Notes: generated by a model not told the origin, from the sequence alone. DNA of 64,000 nt from Saccharopolyspora ipomoeae (GCF_029952525.1 NZ_JASAOF010000011.1:62001-126000); one strand, 5' to 3'. Shown: positions 51,458 to 62,297, numbered from the stretch's first letter. Translations and numbers: made by a program.

Positions 51458-51522
51458 TGAATGAGTTCAGGAGAGAAGCCGGCCTGGCCGGTGGAACGTT
51501 CCGCATCCAGCGAGGAGAGCCG

Positions 51523-53646
51523 ATGCCTCAGAATCCCGTCCCCGCGCAGGCCAACCGCGCTTCGACCGCGACGGCGCTGTCCGGACCGCTGCTGCACCCC
51601 GCATCGGTCGCGATCGTGGGGGCCTCCGACGACCCGAGGAAGACCACCGGCCGCCCTCAACGATTCCTCGCTGCCGCCGGGTTCGGGGGAACCGCCTGGT
51701 TCGTCAACCCCAGCCGGGAAACGGTGCAGGGCGAGAAGGCATACCCGAGCCTGTCCGCGTTGCCCGGCGTACCCGACCACGTCTACGTCATGACGGGTGC
51801 CGAGGCGGCCATCGACACCGTGGCTGAGGCGTCGCGGCTCGGTGTGCCGGTCGTGACGGTGCTGTCGTCCGGATTCGCCGAAGAGGGGGCGGAGGGCCAA
51901 GCCCGAGAGGACCGGTTGCGCGCTGCCGCAGCGCAGGGGGCGACCCGGGTGGTCGGTCCGTCCAGCCTCGGCGTGGTCAACCCGCGCAGCGGCGTGATGC
52001 TCACCGGCAACGCCGCGTTCGGCGAACCGGACACGCCTGCGGGCGGGATCTTCGTCGCCTCGCAGTCCGGCAGCGTCATCGGCGCGCTCGTGTCCCGGGC
52101 ACGTGGACGGGGGATCGGCTTCGCCGGCCTGGTGTCCACCGGTGGTGAGGCGGACCTCTCGCTCGGGGAGATCTGCTCGGCGACGCTGGACGACCCGGAC
52201 ATCACCTCTTACGCGCTGTTCTTGGAGTCCCTGCGGCACTCAGCGGACCTGGCCGAGTTCGCGGCCGCGGCCCACCGCGCGGGCAAACCCGTCGCGGTCT
52301 ACAAGCTTGGCCGCTCCGACGAGGCGCGGGCGCTCACGGTGTCGCACACCGGTGCCTTGGCCGGCGAGGACAGCGAGGCCGAGGCGTTCTTCCGCGCATG
52401 CGGTTTCGCCCGGGTCTCGACGTTCGAAGGACTCTGCGAGGCGCCGGCCCTGCTGGAGCGGGTCCCCGCGGACGGCCCCTCCCGGCCGCGCGTCGGCGTC
52501 GTCACGACCACCGGTGGCGGTGCCGCGATCATGGTCGATCAACTCGCGTTGCGGGACCTGTCCGTGCGCGGACCCAGCCACGAACTCGTCGACCGGATGA
52601 CCGAAGCCGGAGCACCAGTTCCGCACAGCCTGATCGCCGACCTCGGCCTCGCCGGCGCCAAGCACGACGTGGTCTCTGCGGCTCTGCGGGAGATGCAGGA
52701 TTCCGGCGAGTTCGACCTCGTGCTGTTCGTGATCGGTTCCTCGGCGCGGTTGAACCCGGAGCTCGCCGTGCAGGCCCTCGCCGAGCGCGGTGGGCACGCC
52801 GTACCCGTCGTCGGGTTCGCGCTTCCCGAGGCGCCGGAAGCCGCGGAACTGCTGGCGTCGTCCGGAGTTCCGGCGTTCCGCACGCCCGAGTCCTGCGCTG
52901 ACGCGGTCGCCGCCGCGTTCGGTCGTCGGTCGGCGCTCATCGATCCGAAGGGACTGCTCGGCTCGTTCGAAGGCGCAACGCAGCTCCTCGACGAGCAGAC
53001 GTCTGCCGAGCTCCTCGACGTCGTCGGCGTGCCGACACTGCCCTCAGTAGCGCTCAAGGTCACCTCGATGGACGAGGAGATTTCCTTGCCGTTCGACTAC
53101 CCGGTCGTGGTCAAGGCCCTCTCGGACCAGCTCGCGCACAAGACGGATGCCGGGGGAGTCGTTCTCGACGTCGCCAGTGCCGATGGCTTGCGCGCCGCTG
53201 TTCGCGCGGTCGTCTCCGACGTCGCGGACAAGACCGGAATCACCGTCGACCGGGTGTTGGTGCAGCCAATGGCGGACAAGGGAGTCGGGGAGGTGCTGGT
53301 CGGCTATCGACGCAGCCAGGACGTGGGCCCGCTTGTCGTGCTCTCCACCGGCGGCGTCCAAGCCGAGCTCTACGACGACAGCGCTGTGCGGTTGGCACCC
53401 GTGGACCACGCCACAGCTGCGGAGATGATCGAGGAGGTCACCGGCTTGGCAGTGCTCAAGGGGCACCGCGGTGCACCTGCCGGAGACACCGACGCCTTGA
53501 CCGACACCATCGTCGCCTTGTCCCGGCTCGCCGTCGAACGGCCGTCCGTGATCGAGGCAGAGGCCAACCCAGTGCGCGTGCGCACCGACGGCGTCGTCGC
53601 CCTCGACGCCCTCGTCCGCTGCGTCAAGGAGGCCGACCGTGCATGA
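51523..53646 (+). CDS. ADP-forming acyl-CoA synthetase (acetate--CoA ligase family)
   Basis: Protein of 707 aa. ATG 51523 has GAGGAG upstream. It has a CoA-binding domain (LLHPASVAIVGASDDPRKTTGRP), a succinyl-CoA-ligase-like domain (GGIFVASQSGSVIGALVSRARGRGIGFAGLVSTGGEADL) and the catalytic histidine region VSHTGALAGEDSEAEAFFRACGF. A C-terminal ATP-grasp domain follows (LPFDYPVVVKALSDQLAHKTDAGGVVLDV, VLVQPMADKGVGEVLVGYRR, VIEAEANPVRV). It activates an acid to its CoA thioester with ATP giving ADP, or runs in reverse to yield ATP. It supplies the activation step missing from the operon upstream. Confidence 0.92.
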   Translation: MPQNPVPAQANRASTATALSGPLLHPASVAIVGASDDPRKTTGRPQRFLAAAGFGGTAWFVNPSRETVQGEKAYPSLSALPGVPDHVYVMTGAEAAIDTVAEASRLGVPVVTVLSSGFAEEGAEGQAREDRLRAAAAQGATRVVGPSSLGVVNPRSGVMLTGNAAFGEPDTPAGGIFVASQSGSVIGALVSRARGRGIGFAGLVSTGGEADLSLGEICSATLDDPDITSYALFLESLRHSADLAEFAAAAHRAGKPVAVYKLGRSDEARALTVSHTGALAGEDSEAEAFFRACGFARVSTFEGLCEAPALLERVPADGPSRPRVGVVTTTGGGAAIMVDQLALRDLSVRGPSHELVDRMTEAGAPVPHSLIADLGLAGAKHDVVSAALREMQDSGEFDLVLFVIGSSARLNPELAVQALAERGGHAVPVVGFALPEAPEAAELLASSGVPAFRTPESCADAVAAAFGRRSALIDPKGLLGSFEGATQLLDEQTSAELLDVVGVPTLPSVALKVTSMDEEISLPFDYPVVVKALSDQLAHKTDAGGVVLDVASADGLRAAVRAVVSDVADKTGITVDRVLVQPMADKGVGEVLVGYRRSQDVGPLVVLSTGGVQAELYDDSAVRLAPVDHATAAEMIEEVTGLAVLKGHRGAPAGDTDALTDTIVALSRLAVERPSVIEAEANPVRVRTDGVVALDALVRCVKEADRA

Positions 53647-53685
53647 GGCGGTGATCTGTGAGCCGTTGCGGACGCCCTTGGGCGG

Positions 53686-54858
53686 GTGCGGATTCCACTC
53701 GTGAGCCCCTGGCGCGTCGCACTCGTCGTGCAGGCGACGTGCGGGCAGGCGTTCTGGCTGGGCATCCGGGTCGTCGTCGGCTATCGCGCACTCGAGGCCG
53801 GCGGCGGTCCGGAGTTCCTGGGCCTGCTCGCGACGGCATTCGCGGCCCCCGCGCTGGTGGCCTCGATCCCGGTGGGGAAGGTGACGGACCGCCTCGGTGG
53901 CGCCGGCGTCACAGCCGTCGGGCTGCTGCTGAGCGGGACCGGCGCGATCGTGGCGCTGTCCGACGACGGGCTGGCGATGCTGCTGGCCGGTGCGCTCATC
54001 ATGGGCCTGGGACAGCAACTTCTCATGGTGGGGCAGCAGACGTTCATCGCTCACGTCGGCGCCGGTAGCGACGCCGCGTTCGGGACTCTCACGGCCGCGT
54101 CGTCGATCGGGCAGATGATCGGACCACCCGTGGTGACAGCGGTGCTGGCGGTGGAAAACGGCTTGGCCTCCGGCACCGAAGGCGGTCTGGTGGCCTGTCT
54201 GTTGTTCCTGGTGCTGGCGTTGCCGTTGACTCCCCGGTTGCTGCGAACCGATCGCGCACTGCGGTCGCAGCGGGGCTCGTCGCCGGGCGAGCGGCCGGGG
54301 ACTCGGAAGCTGCTGCGTCTCCCGGGCATGTGGCGGTCGCTCGTGGTCAGTGGTGCGGTTCTGGTCACGCTCGACCTCCTCTACGCGTTCATCCCGGTCT
54401 GGGCGGTCGAGCAGGGCGTGGATCCCCGGGCCGTTGGATTGCTCCTCGCCCTGCGCGCGGCGGTCTCGCTCATCACCCGGACAGGTCTGTCCCGCTTGGT
54501 GAATCGCTTCGGGCGGCTACCGCTGATCGCCACCTCCGTACTCGCGGGAGCAGTAGCACTGGGTGGCCTGCCGCTGGTGGGGGCGTGGGGTGCGGTTCCG
54601 GTGATGGTCGGTCTGGGTATCGCGCTGGGCCTGCCACAACCACTGACGATGGCGTGGGTGACGTCGCTGAGCCCGCCGTCCTCACACGGCGCGGCTCTCG
54701 GGCTGCGCCTGACCGTCAACCGGATGGCACAGGTGAGCCTGCCGTTGCTGGTCGGCGCCGTTCTCGGCCCGGTCGGCGTGATCGGCGTCTTCTGGGCGAA
54801 CGCGGCGCTCCTGCTCGGAGCAGCGGGGAGCGTCATAGCCCGGCGACGACGCGACTGA
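53686..54858 (+). CDS. MFS transporter
   Basis: Membrane protein of 390 aa with 10-12 hydrophobic helices. It starts with GTG (53686 or 53701). A loop motif GKVTDRLGG lies between helices 2 and 3, and SRLVNRFGRLPLIATS between helices 8 and 9. It is of the drug:H+ or general DHA type, distinct from the metabolite symporter at 26.6 kb. It is 40 bp downstream of the acyl-CoA ligase gene on the same strand and probably exports an inhibitor or by-product, or imports a precursor. Direction and substrate cannot be read. Confidence 0.88.
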   Translation: MRIPLVSPWRVALVVQATCGQAFWLGIRVVVGYRALEAGGGPEFLGLLATAFAAPALVASIPVGKVTDRLGGAGVTAVGLLLSGTGAIVALSDDGLAMLLAGALIMGLGQQLLMVGQQTFIAHVGAGSDAAFGTLTAASSIGQMIGPPVVTAVLAVENGLASGTEGGLVACLLFLVLALPLTPRLLRTDRALRSQRGSSPGERPGTRKLLRLPGMWRSLVVSGAVLVTLDLLYAFIPVWAVEQGVDPRAVGLLLALRAAVSLITRTGLSRLVNRFGRLPLIATSVLAGAVALGGLPLVGAWGAVPVMVGLGIALGLPQPLTMAWVTSLSPPSSHGAALGLRLTVNRMAQVSLPLLVGAVLGPVGVIGVFWANAALLLGAAGSVIARRRRD

Positions 54859-55241
54859 CGCCACCCAGATTGCGTGCCGGAAGAGCAACTGATCGAACTG
54901 ATCTCTCGACCGCCGACCAGGTTTCCGGACATCTAAGTCGGCACCGGCTCCGAAATGCACCTTGTTCGTCCGATGGGAGGAGCGCGGAACGGCCGAATCA
55001 GCGACCGCTGGACGATTTAGAGACTCGTGGGCAGGTACGGGGCTGGTAGGTCGAGATTGATGCGGCAGCGTTCGCAGACGCCGTCGGGGGTCGTCCCAAT
55101 TGAGCCAATGGCTAGAGAGGCGTGACGAGGCCAGAGACGAGCCCGAGAGCTGCGTATCCGAGAGGGATTTGCACTCCCACGGATAAAGACGCAGGTCAGG
55201 ACGTTGAGGGGTCGAGTGGCCCCAGACATCCGCACCAAAAA
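54859..55241. other. Gene-free stretch before the 55.3-kb att-like site
   Basis: No conserved coding sequence or hairpin stands out between the MFS gene and the inverted repeat at 55242. Small open frames on both strands lack recognisable motifs. Confidence 0.5.
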
Positions 55242-55349
55242 CCCCAGGTCAAAGACTTGACCTGGGGTTGATGCTGTGTCCGAGGACGGACTTGCACACT
55301 ATTCACCCGCCTTCTGCTTCCCGAAACCGGTTGAAGCAGGGGCTTTTTT
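55242..55349. repeat. Att-like site with tRNA-type terminator
   Basis: CCCCAGGTCAA at 55242-55252 and its perfect complement (4-nt loop) are preceded by five A, i.e. a T-run on the reverse strand, so this is an intrinsic terminator for reverse transcription. Next comes the core 55277-55293, whose complement ends in CTCGGACA as in tRNA-Leu, then the arm gcacactattcaccc (55294-55308). A forward hairpin CTGCTTC/GAAGCAG with six T (55314-55349) follows. The part 55274-55318 is identical to 34796-34840. The order tRNA 3' end then terminator suggests the remains of a tRNA gene used as integration target. Confidence 0.65.
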
Positions 55350-55905
55350 GGTGTCCCGTGTGTCCCTTCGGCACACGGTTCGGGACACCCTGCTGGGACA
55401 GGCCGGATCACTCTGTGAACTGCGAGAACGCGGAGTGGCATGGGGCGGGGACGGGTGTTGCGGGGTGTCCCCATGTGTCCCTGAACCGGTTTGGACGCTT
55501 CCAACGAGCGTTAGCCGGTGGGGCATAGAGGGGTGTCCCGCGAGTTCCGCTTGGCTTGTCCAGCTGCACAGCTCGTTGGACGGTCTAGAAGGAAACCCGA
55601 CGACCACCGGCTGGACGTGAGGTGCCTAGATCGCCAGTCGGGCGGGTTTGGTGATGTGGTTCAGGGAGCGGGCATCGGGGTCCACGGCTCGGAGCTTGGA
55701 CCCCGCTCGAGTTTGAGGCGATCTACACCGCTGCGTCGGCGGCCTGAAACCAGTCAACTGCGGTGGCTACTGGAGGCTGGGCAGACTCGCGTGGTGCTCG
55801 TCGGCCATGCATCGGGGCCAGCCGGGGGTGTCCACGTCGCTTTCCGTTCAGGGCATCGAGAACCTCATCCCCCGATGCCGGCGGCTTTCGGGGGATGAGT
55901 GCGTC
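55350..55905. other. Gene-free stretch, first part repeated at 34.9 kb
   Basis: The sequence up to about 55520 is a diverged copy of 34872-35045 and belongs to the mobile-element scar. The rest, up to the enoyl-CoA hydratase stop at 55906, shows no recognisable gene. A short self-complementary stretch (atcccccgatgccgg...ggggga) near 55867-55897 may be the terminator of the reverse operon. Confidence 0.5.
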
Positions 55906-56790
55906 TCAGCGTGTCGATGCTGCGATCCAGTCGTCGTAGAACGGTGGCATGCGGGATGCCTTCTGTTCGAAGGTGGCGGGCCGCTTCTCGCGGAAGGCTG
56001 CCACGCCTTCCGCGCCATCGCCGGTGCTCGTGTAGAACATCGCCAGCGACTCCACGCGATGCGCCGACTCGGGGTTGTCCACGCACGCGTTGCGGTAGAT
56101 CATCTGCCGTGTCAGAGCTGTCGCCACCGGAGATCGGTTCAAGGTCCAGCGGTCAGCCAGCTCGTGGGCTTGCTGGATCAGTCGATCCGGTGGGTGGATG
56201 GCGCTGGCGATCCCGGCGGCCAACGTGGCCTCGGCATCGAGGATGTCTGCGGAGTAGACGAGGTCCAATGCCCTGGCCATGCCGACCACGCGGGGCAAGA
56301 ACCAGGTCGATGCTGCCTCCGGTGTGATTCCCAGGCGGCCGAACACCAAGCCGTACCGCGCGGTCGTTGACATCAGTCGTGCGTCCATGGCCAACGTCAT
56401 GGACGCCCCGATTCCGACAGCGGGGCCGTTGATCGCGGCGATCACCGGTTTGAGGCACGAGTGGATCGCCAGTGTGACCCTTCCGCCGGTGTCCCGGACG
56501 CGCCTGATCTCCGGGCTGTCCAGGTCGCTCATGTCGGCGAGGGTGGGTGAACGTGATTCGTCGAGTCCGAAAACGTTGCCTTCGGCTCCGAGGTCCATCC
56601 CGGCGCAGAACGCTCGTCCCGCCCCTGTGACGACGATCGCGCGCACCTCGTCGTTGTCGTTGGCCGCGTTGAACGTTCGCTCGAGCTCGTCGGCCATCGT
56701 GGGTGTGAAGGCGTTGAGGCTGTCCGGCCGGTTGAGCGTGATGGTGAGGATGCCCTCGTCGATGTGGTGATCGAGGGTGCTGTAAGTCAT
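55906..56790 (-). CDS. Enoyl-CoA hydratase/isomerase family protein
   Basis: Crotonase-fold protein of 294 aa from ATG 56790 (TGGAG upstream); ATG 56829, which overlaps the upstream stop as ATGA, is the alternative. Features are LTITLNRPDSLNAFTPTMADELERTF, GAGRAFCAGMDLGAEGNVF, KPVIAAINGPAVGIGASMTLAMDARLMS and FGRLGITPEAASTWFLPRVVGMARALDLVYSADI. The glutamate usual in hydratases at the GI(T)PE position is present. The C-terminal SEREKRP-like segment is FREKRPATFEQK. It is second in a two-gene operon with nitronate monooxygenase and probably regulated by the divergent TetR protein. Confidence 0.92.
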   Translation of the reverse strand: MTYSTLDHHIDEGILTITLNRPDSLNAFTPTMADELERTFNAANDNDEVRAIVVTGAGRAFCAGMDLGAEGNVFGLDESRSPTLADMSDLDSPEIRRVRDTGGRVTLAIHSCLKPVIAAINGPAVGIGASMTLAMDARLMSTTARYGLVFGRLGITPEAASTWFLPRVVGMARALDLVYSADILDAEATLAAGIASAIHPPDRLIQQAHELADRWTLNRSPVATALTRQMIYRNACVDNPESAHRVESLAMFYTSTGDGAEGVAAFREKRPATFEQKASRMPPFYDDWIAASTR

Positions 56791-56825
56791 TGGTCGCGCG
56801 CTCCAGTTGGTCGGCTGTGGCGTGT

Positions 56826-58696
<1,871 letters not shown>

Positions 58697-58884
58697 TTGC
58701 AGCCCGGCCCTAGCAACCGGGCCTGAGGCGCACCCCCGGTTGCGTCGAGCTGTCATTTCGACACCACGGCACCCTGGCGTCCGTTCTCGTGGCTTGTTCA
58801 CCTCCCTTCGGTCTCGCCTGCCTTGGCCGATCGGGTTGATCTCCGGCGGGTTCGCGTCTTGTGGCGGGGCGGTGCACAGGCATT

Positions 58885-58908
58885 AAACTCGAAACCAAAT
58901 CGACTTTG
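58885..58908. promoter_or_regulatory. Operator-like element before the flavoenzyme gene
   Basis: The stretch aaactcgaaaccaaatcgac (58885-58904) and the next four bases, read on the reverse strand, match 17 of 24 positions of 57851-57874 in the TetR divergent gap. It lies 32-55 bp before the ATG at 58940, a usual position for a repressor site. Confidence 0.45.
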
Positions 58909-58939
58909 ATTTCAGCGACGGATGCGGGAGTGAGCGGAA

Positions 58940-60295
58940 ATGACCACAGAGCAAGACGTGCACGAGGAGACCCGTGATGTCGTCGTCATCGGCGCGGGCA
59001 TGGCCGGATTGATGGCTGCTACGACCCTTCGCGATGAGGCCGACGTGGTCGTGCTGGAGGCGTCGGGCAGGTCCGGTGGGCGGGTCGAGACGGTCCAGCA
59101 GGGTGATTACTGGATCAACCTCGGCACCCAGTTCACCGAGGGGACCGGGCCGCTGATCGACGCGCTCCACCACCACGGCATCGAGATGGGATCGCTGGCG
59201 GACAAGAGCGTGGCGCTGGTCCTCAACGGGAAGTCGGTCGACACGGCCAACCCGCTCGCGCTCATGTTCCGCACGCGGATGAGCTTCCTCGATCGGCTGG
59301 GCATGGCGATGGTCGCTGCCCGCATCTTCGCGGCGGTCCCGTTCCTGGAGTCGAACAGCGGCATCGCCAAGAGGGTGCGCGCCAGGCTCGACGAGCGACT
59401 CGCGGCGGACCTGCTGCGGGGCGTCCGCTCCCGGTTGGCGCAGGACATGGTCCGGTCGTGGTCGGGCCAGTGGATGGGATGCGAACCCGGGGAGACGGCC
59501 GCGACCCAGCTGGTGACCTCGATCGGGCTCGCGCTGGCGGACCCGGCCAAGGTGCCGAACTTCGCTCTGCCCGTCGGAGGCAATCAGACGTTGACCGACA
59601 TCCTCGCCGCCGATCTCGGTGACCGCCTGCGCCTCAAGTCCCCCGTCGAGTCCGTGGAGGGCAGCGGTGACGGGGTCGTGGTGAACTACACCGGGTCCCA
59701 CGGGCCGGGCCGTGTACACGCGAAGCGCGCCATCGTCGCGGTTCCCAGCGATGTCGCGGTCCGAATCCTCCCGGGACTTCCCCAGGCGTACCGGAACGGT
59801 TTCGACGACATCCGCTACGGCCGGTACGTGATCGCGGGCTTCTTCACCGATGAGGCAGGACCTCAGCCTTGGGACGACTACTTCGCCGTGTCCACGCCCC
59901 AGCTGTCGTTCCAGGCGATGTTCAACCACGCCGCCGCCCTGCGCGGGGACGGCCCGCGGAAACCGGGCGGTGCGCTGGCCTGCTTCGCCGGTGGTGCTGC
60001 GGCCGATTCCATGTTCGAGCTCTCCGACGACGAGATCGTCGCTCGGTTCAGCAGGGACCTGCTCTCGATCTACCCCCAGCTGGAGGGCAAGCTGGGGGAG
60101 GGGATCGTGCGCCGGCACCGTCGCGTTGTGCCGTTCTGGGCGCCTGGCCGACGTGACTCCTTGCCGACTCTGCGCAAACCCCTCGGGCCGGTTCACCTGG
60201 CCGGCGATTACCAGCTCGACATGCCTTCGCTCGCCGATGCGGCGACCTCGGGGGAGAACGCGGCGAAAGCGGTCCTCGCGAGCTTGAAGCGCTGA
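58940..60295 (+). CDS. FAD-dependent oxidoreductase, flavin amine oxidase family
   Basis: Protein of 451 aa. The Rossmann motif VVVIGAGMAGLMAATTLRDEADVVVLEASGRSGGRVETV is at residues 14-52, with the GG(R)xx(T) element typical of the amine oxidase and protoporphyrinogen oxidase superfamily. A C-terminal FAD motif is GPVHLAGDYQLDMPSLADAATSGENAA. Substrates in the superfamily include amines, phytoene-like polyenes and porphyrinogens; this one cannot be assigned. It follows the TetR gene on the same strand with its own operator-like element and is convergent with the Baeyer-Villiger-type gene. Confidence 0.9.
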   Translation: MTTEQDVHEETRDVVVIGAGMAGLMAATTLRDEADVVVLEASGRSGGRVETVQQGDYWINLGTQFTEGTGPLIDALHHHGIEMGSLADKSVALVLNGKSVDTANPLALMFRTRMSFLDRLGMAMVAARIFAAVPFLESNSGIAKRVRARLDERLAADLLRGVRSRLAQDMVRSWSGQWMGCEPGETAATQLVTSIGLALADPAKVPNFALPVGGNQTLTDILAADLGDRLRLKSPVESVEGSGDGVVVNYTGSHGPGRVHAKRAIVAVPSDVAVRILPGLPQAYRNGFDDIRYGRYVIAGFFTDEAGPQPWDDYFAVSTPQLSFQAMFNHAAALRGDGPRKPGGALACFAGGAAADSMFELSDDEIVARFSRDLLSIYPQLEGKLGEGIVRRHRRVVPFWAPGRRDSLPTLRKPLGPVHLAGDYQLDMPSLADAATSGENAAKAVLASLKR

Positions 60296-60326
60296 TATCG
60301 CGCGCTTCCGCCCGCGTCAGCGGGCT

Positions 60327-60372
60327 CGTCGTCCGCCGGACTCCGCATCGACGCGGAGTCCGGCGGACGACG
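60327..60372. terminator. Long stem-loop between convergent flavoenzyme genes
   Basis: A perfect 20-bp inverted repeat (60327-60346 and 60353-60372) with the 6-nt loop atcgac lies 31 bp after the amine-oxidase-like stop. It has no T-runs but is very stable. It most likely acts as a terminator for the forward gene and perhaps a backstop for the reverse one. The other bases from 60373 to 60550 show nothing. Confidence 0.7.
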
Positions 60373-60550
60373 TAGGACTGCCGGCCGCACGTGTTCACCG
60401 ACCGCCTGGCATGAGCCGCTACCGGCACCGCCGAGCGCGGTGATCCCGCGCAGCATCACCGGATTTCCTAGTCGCTCGGTGCTGGAAGTGGAAACACCAG
60501 CCCGCCAGTGCTCGTGGAGCGCTGACGGGCTGGTGAGCCGTGGGTGGTGC

Positions 60551-62215
60551 TCAGTCGATCTCCTGGTCGATGCGACCGATGCGCGAGTCGGGGGTGTGGC
60601 CATCGAGGGTGATACCGGGGTAGCCGCGCTCGGCGAGTTCGGCGCACATGCGGCGGTACTTGCCGACGCCGCCGACGTAGCCCATGAAGGTGGTGGGCTT
60701 GCCGGCGATGTTCGAGCCGCGGTACCAGGAGTCGGTGCTGGCGTAGAGGGTCTGGCCGACGGTTTCCTCGGTGATGGTCACCCAGTCCTCCTGGGCTTCG
60801 CTAGTGGGTTCGATGACCTCGGCGCCTCGGGCTTTGGCGTGGTCGATGAGCCCGGTGATCCAGTCCACCGCCTGCTCGATGGTGACGATGACGTTGCTGA
60901 CGAGCGCGGGGCTTTGCGGGCCGCCGATCATGAAGAAGTTAGGGAACCCGGCCGTCATGATCCCCAGCAGGGTGCGGGTTCCGTCGCTCCACGCGTCCTG
61001 CAGCTTGCCCGCCTGCGGCGTGGTGATGTTGAGCGCGAACAGCGGGCCGGTGAAGGCGTCGAACCCGATCGCCAGCACCAGGGCGTCGACCTGGTAGAAG
61101 TCGTTGCTGGTGACGATGCTGTCGGCGGTCATGGTCTCGATGGGTTCGTCGCGCAGCGAGACCACGGAGACGTTGGGGCGGTTGAAGGTTTCGTAGTAGT
61201 CGGTGCCGAAGCAGCTTCGTTTGGCGCCCAGCGGGTGGTACCTGGGCTCCAGTACGCGTGCTTTCTCGGGGGCGTCGACGATCTCGCGGATCTTCCCGCG
61301 CATGAACTCCGCGGCGGTCTCGTTGGCCTCGGGATCGAGGAGCAGGTCGGAGAACTCCGCGCCGACACCGAGAAATCCGCTGCGCTCGTAGGCCTTCTCG
61401 TAGCGCTCGTGCCGTTCTTCGGCTGAGACGTCGAAGGCGCGATCGGTGACCGGCCGGTCCGGGATGCCGCCGGGGGAGTGGCGGCACTCCTCACGGATCG
61501 CGGGGTAGTTGCTCTTGATCTTCTCGACGGTCTCGGCGTCGAGCGGAGCGTTGCGGGCCGGGAAGACGTAGTTCGGCGTGCGCTGAAAAACGGTGAGGTG
61601 TTCGGCGACTTCGGCGATGAGCGGGATGCACTGCACGCCGGAGGATCCGGTGCCGATGACGGCGACGCGCTTGCCGGCGAGGTCGTCCAAGGAGATGTTC
61701 CAGCGGCTGGTGGACACCGTAAGCCCGGCGAAGTTCTCCTGCCCGGGCACGTCGACGTCCTTCGGCGTGGACAGGCCGCCCGAGCCGGCGAGCAGGTAGC
61801 GGCCTCGGCGGGTTTCACCGGAGTCGAGGGCGACTTCCCAGAGGCGCTCGTCGGCCAACCAGGTCGCGGAGACCACCCTGGTGTTGAACTGGAAGTGCCG
61901 CCGGAGGTCGAAGCGATCCGCCACGTGGTTGATGTAGGCCAGGATCTCGGCCTGCGGGGCGAAGCGCTCGCTCCAGGTCCACTCCTGCTGGAGCTCTTCG
62001 CTGAAGGAGTAGGAGTAGTAGACGCTCTCGACGTCGCAGCGGGCCCCGGGGTAGGTGTTCCAGTACCAGGTCCCGCCGACGCTGGGAGCGGTCTCGAACC
62101 CGGCGAAGCTCCAGCCCTTCTCGGTGGTCTTGTGCGCGGCGTACAGCCCGGAGAACCCGGCGCCGACGCACAGCACGTCCACAACAGGGGCGGTCGACGA
62201 ACTGGTGTCAGTCAT
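60551..62215 (-). CDS. Baeyer-Villiger-type flavin monooxygenase (NAD(P)/FAD-dependent oxidoreductase)
   Basis: Protein of 554 aa with the class B monooxygenase layout. The first FAD motif is VLCVGAGFSGLYAAHKTTEKGWSFAGFETAPSVGGTWYWNTYPGARCDVES. The NADPH motif is RVAVIGTGSSGVQCIPLIAEVAEHLTVFQRTPNYVFPA, and LVLAIGFDAFTG lies near residue 385. These match cyclohexanone- and steroid-type Baeyer-Villiger monooxygenases. The fingerprint FxGxxxHxxxW reads FAGLTVSTSRW, so serine replaces histidine. Activity may be altered, or the enzyme may belong to an atypical subgroup. It is separated by about 125 bp from an esterase gene transcribed in the same direction, the usual partner that hydrolyses the ester or lactone product. 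Confidence 0.92.
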   Translation of the reverse strand: MTDTSSSTAPVVDVLCVGAGFSGLYAAHKTTEKGWSFAGFETAPSVGGTWYWNTYPGARCDVESVYYSYSFSEELQQEWTWSERFAPQAEILAYINHVADRFDLRRHFQFNTRVVSATWLADERLWEVALDSGETRRGRYLLAGSGGLSTPKDVDVPGQENFAGLTVSTSRWNISLDDLAGKRVAVIGTGSSGVQCIPLIAEVAEHLTVFQRTPNYVFPARNAPLDAETVEKIKSNYPAIREECRHSPGGIPDRPVTDRAFDVSAEERHERYEKAYERSGFLGVGAEFSDLLLDPEANETAAEFMRGKIREIVDAPEKARVLEPRYHPLGAKRSCFGTDYYETFNRPNVSVVSLRDEPIETMTADSIVTSNDFYQVDALVLAIGFDAFTGPLFALNITTPQAGKLQDAWSDGTRTLLGIMTAGFPNFFMIGGPQSPALVSNVIVTIEQAVDWITGLIDHAKARGAEVIEPTSEAQEDWVTITEETVGQTLYASTDSWYRGSNIAGKPTTFMGYVGGVGKYRRMCAELAERGYPGITLDGHTPDSRIGRIDQEID

Positions 62216-62269
62216 GGTCTCTGCCTTCTCGTCGTCTGGAGCGGGTCATGGACAAGCCACAGGTAGATT

Positions 62270-62297
62270 GTCAAATGTCTGAGTCATTTGACTAAGA
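62270..62297. promoter_or_regulatory. Operator-like inverted repeat before the monooxygenase gene
   Basis: GTCAAATG (62270-62277), seven bases, then CATTTGAC (62285-62292) form a perfect 8-bp inverted repeat followed by TAAGA. A related element with the same spacing and the same TAAGA lies at 63382-63409. The regulator is not in the window. Confidence 0.65.
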
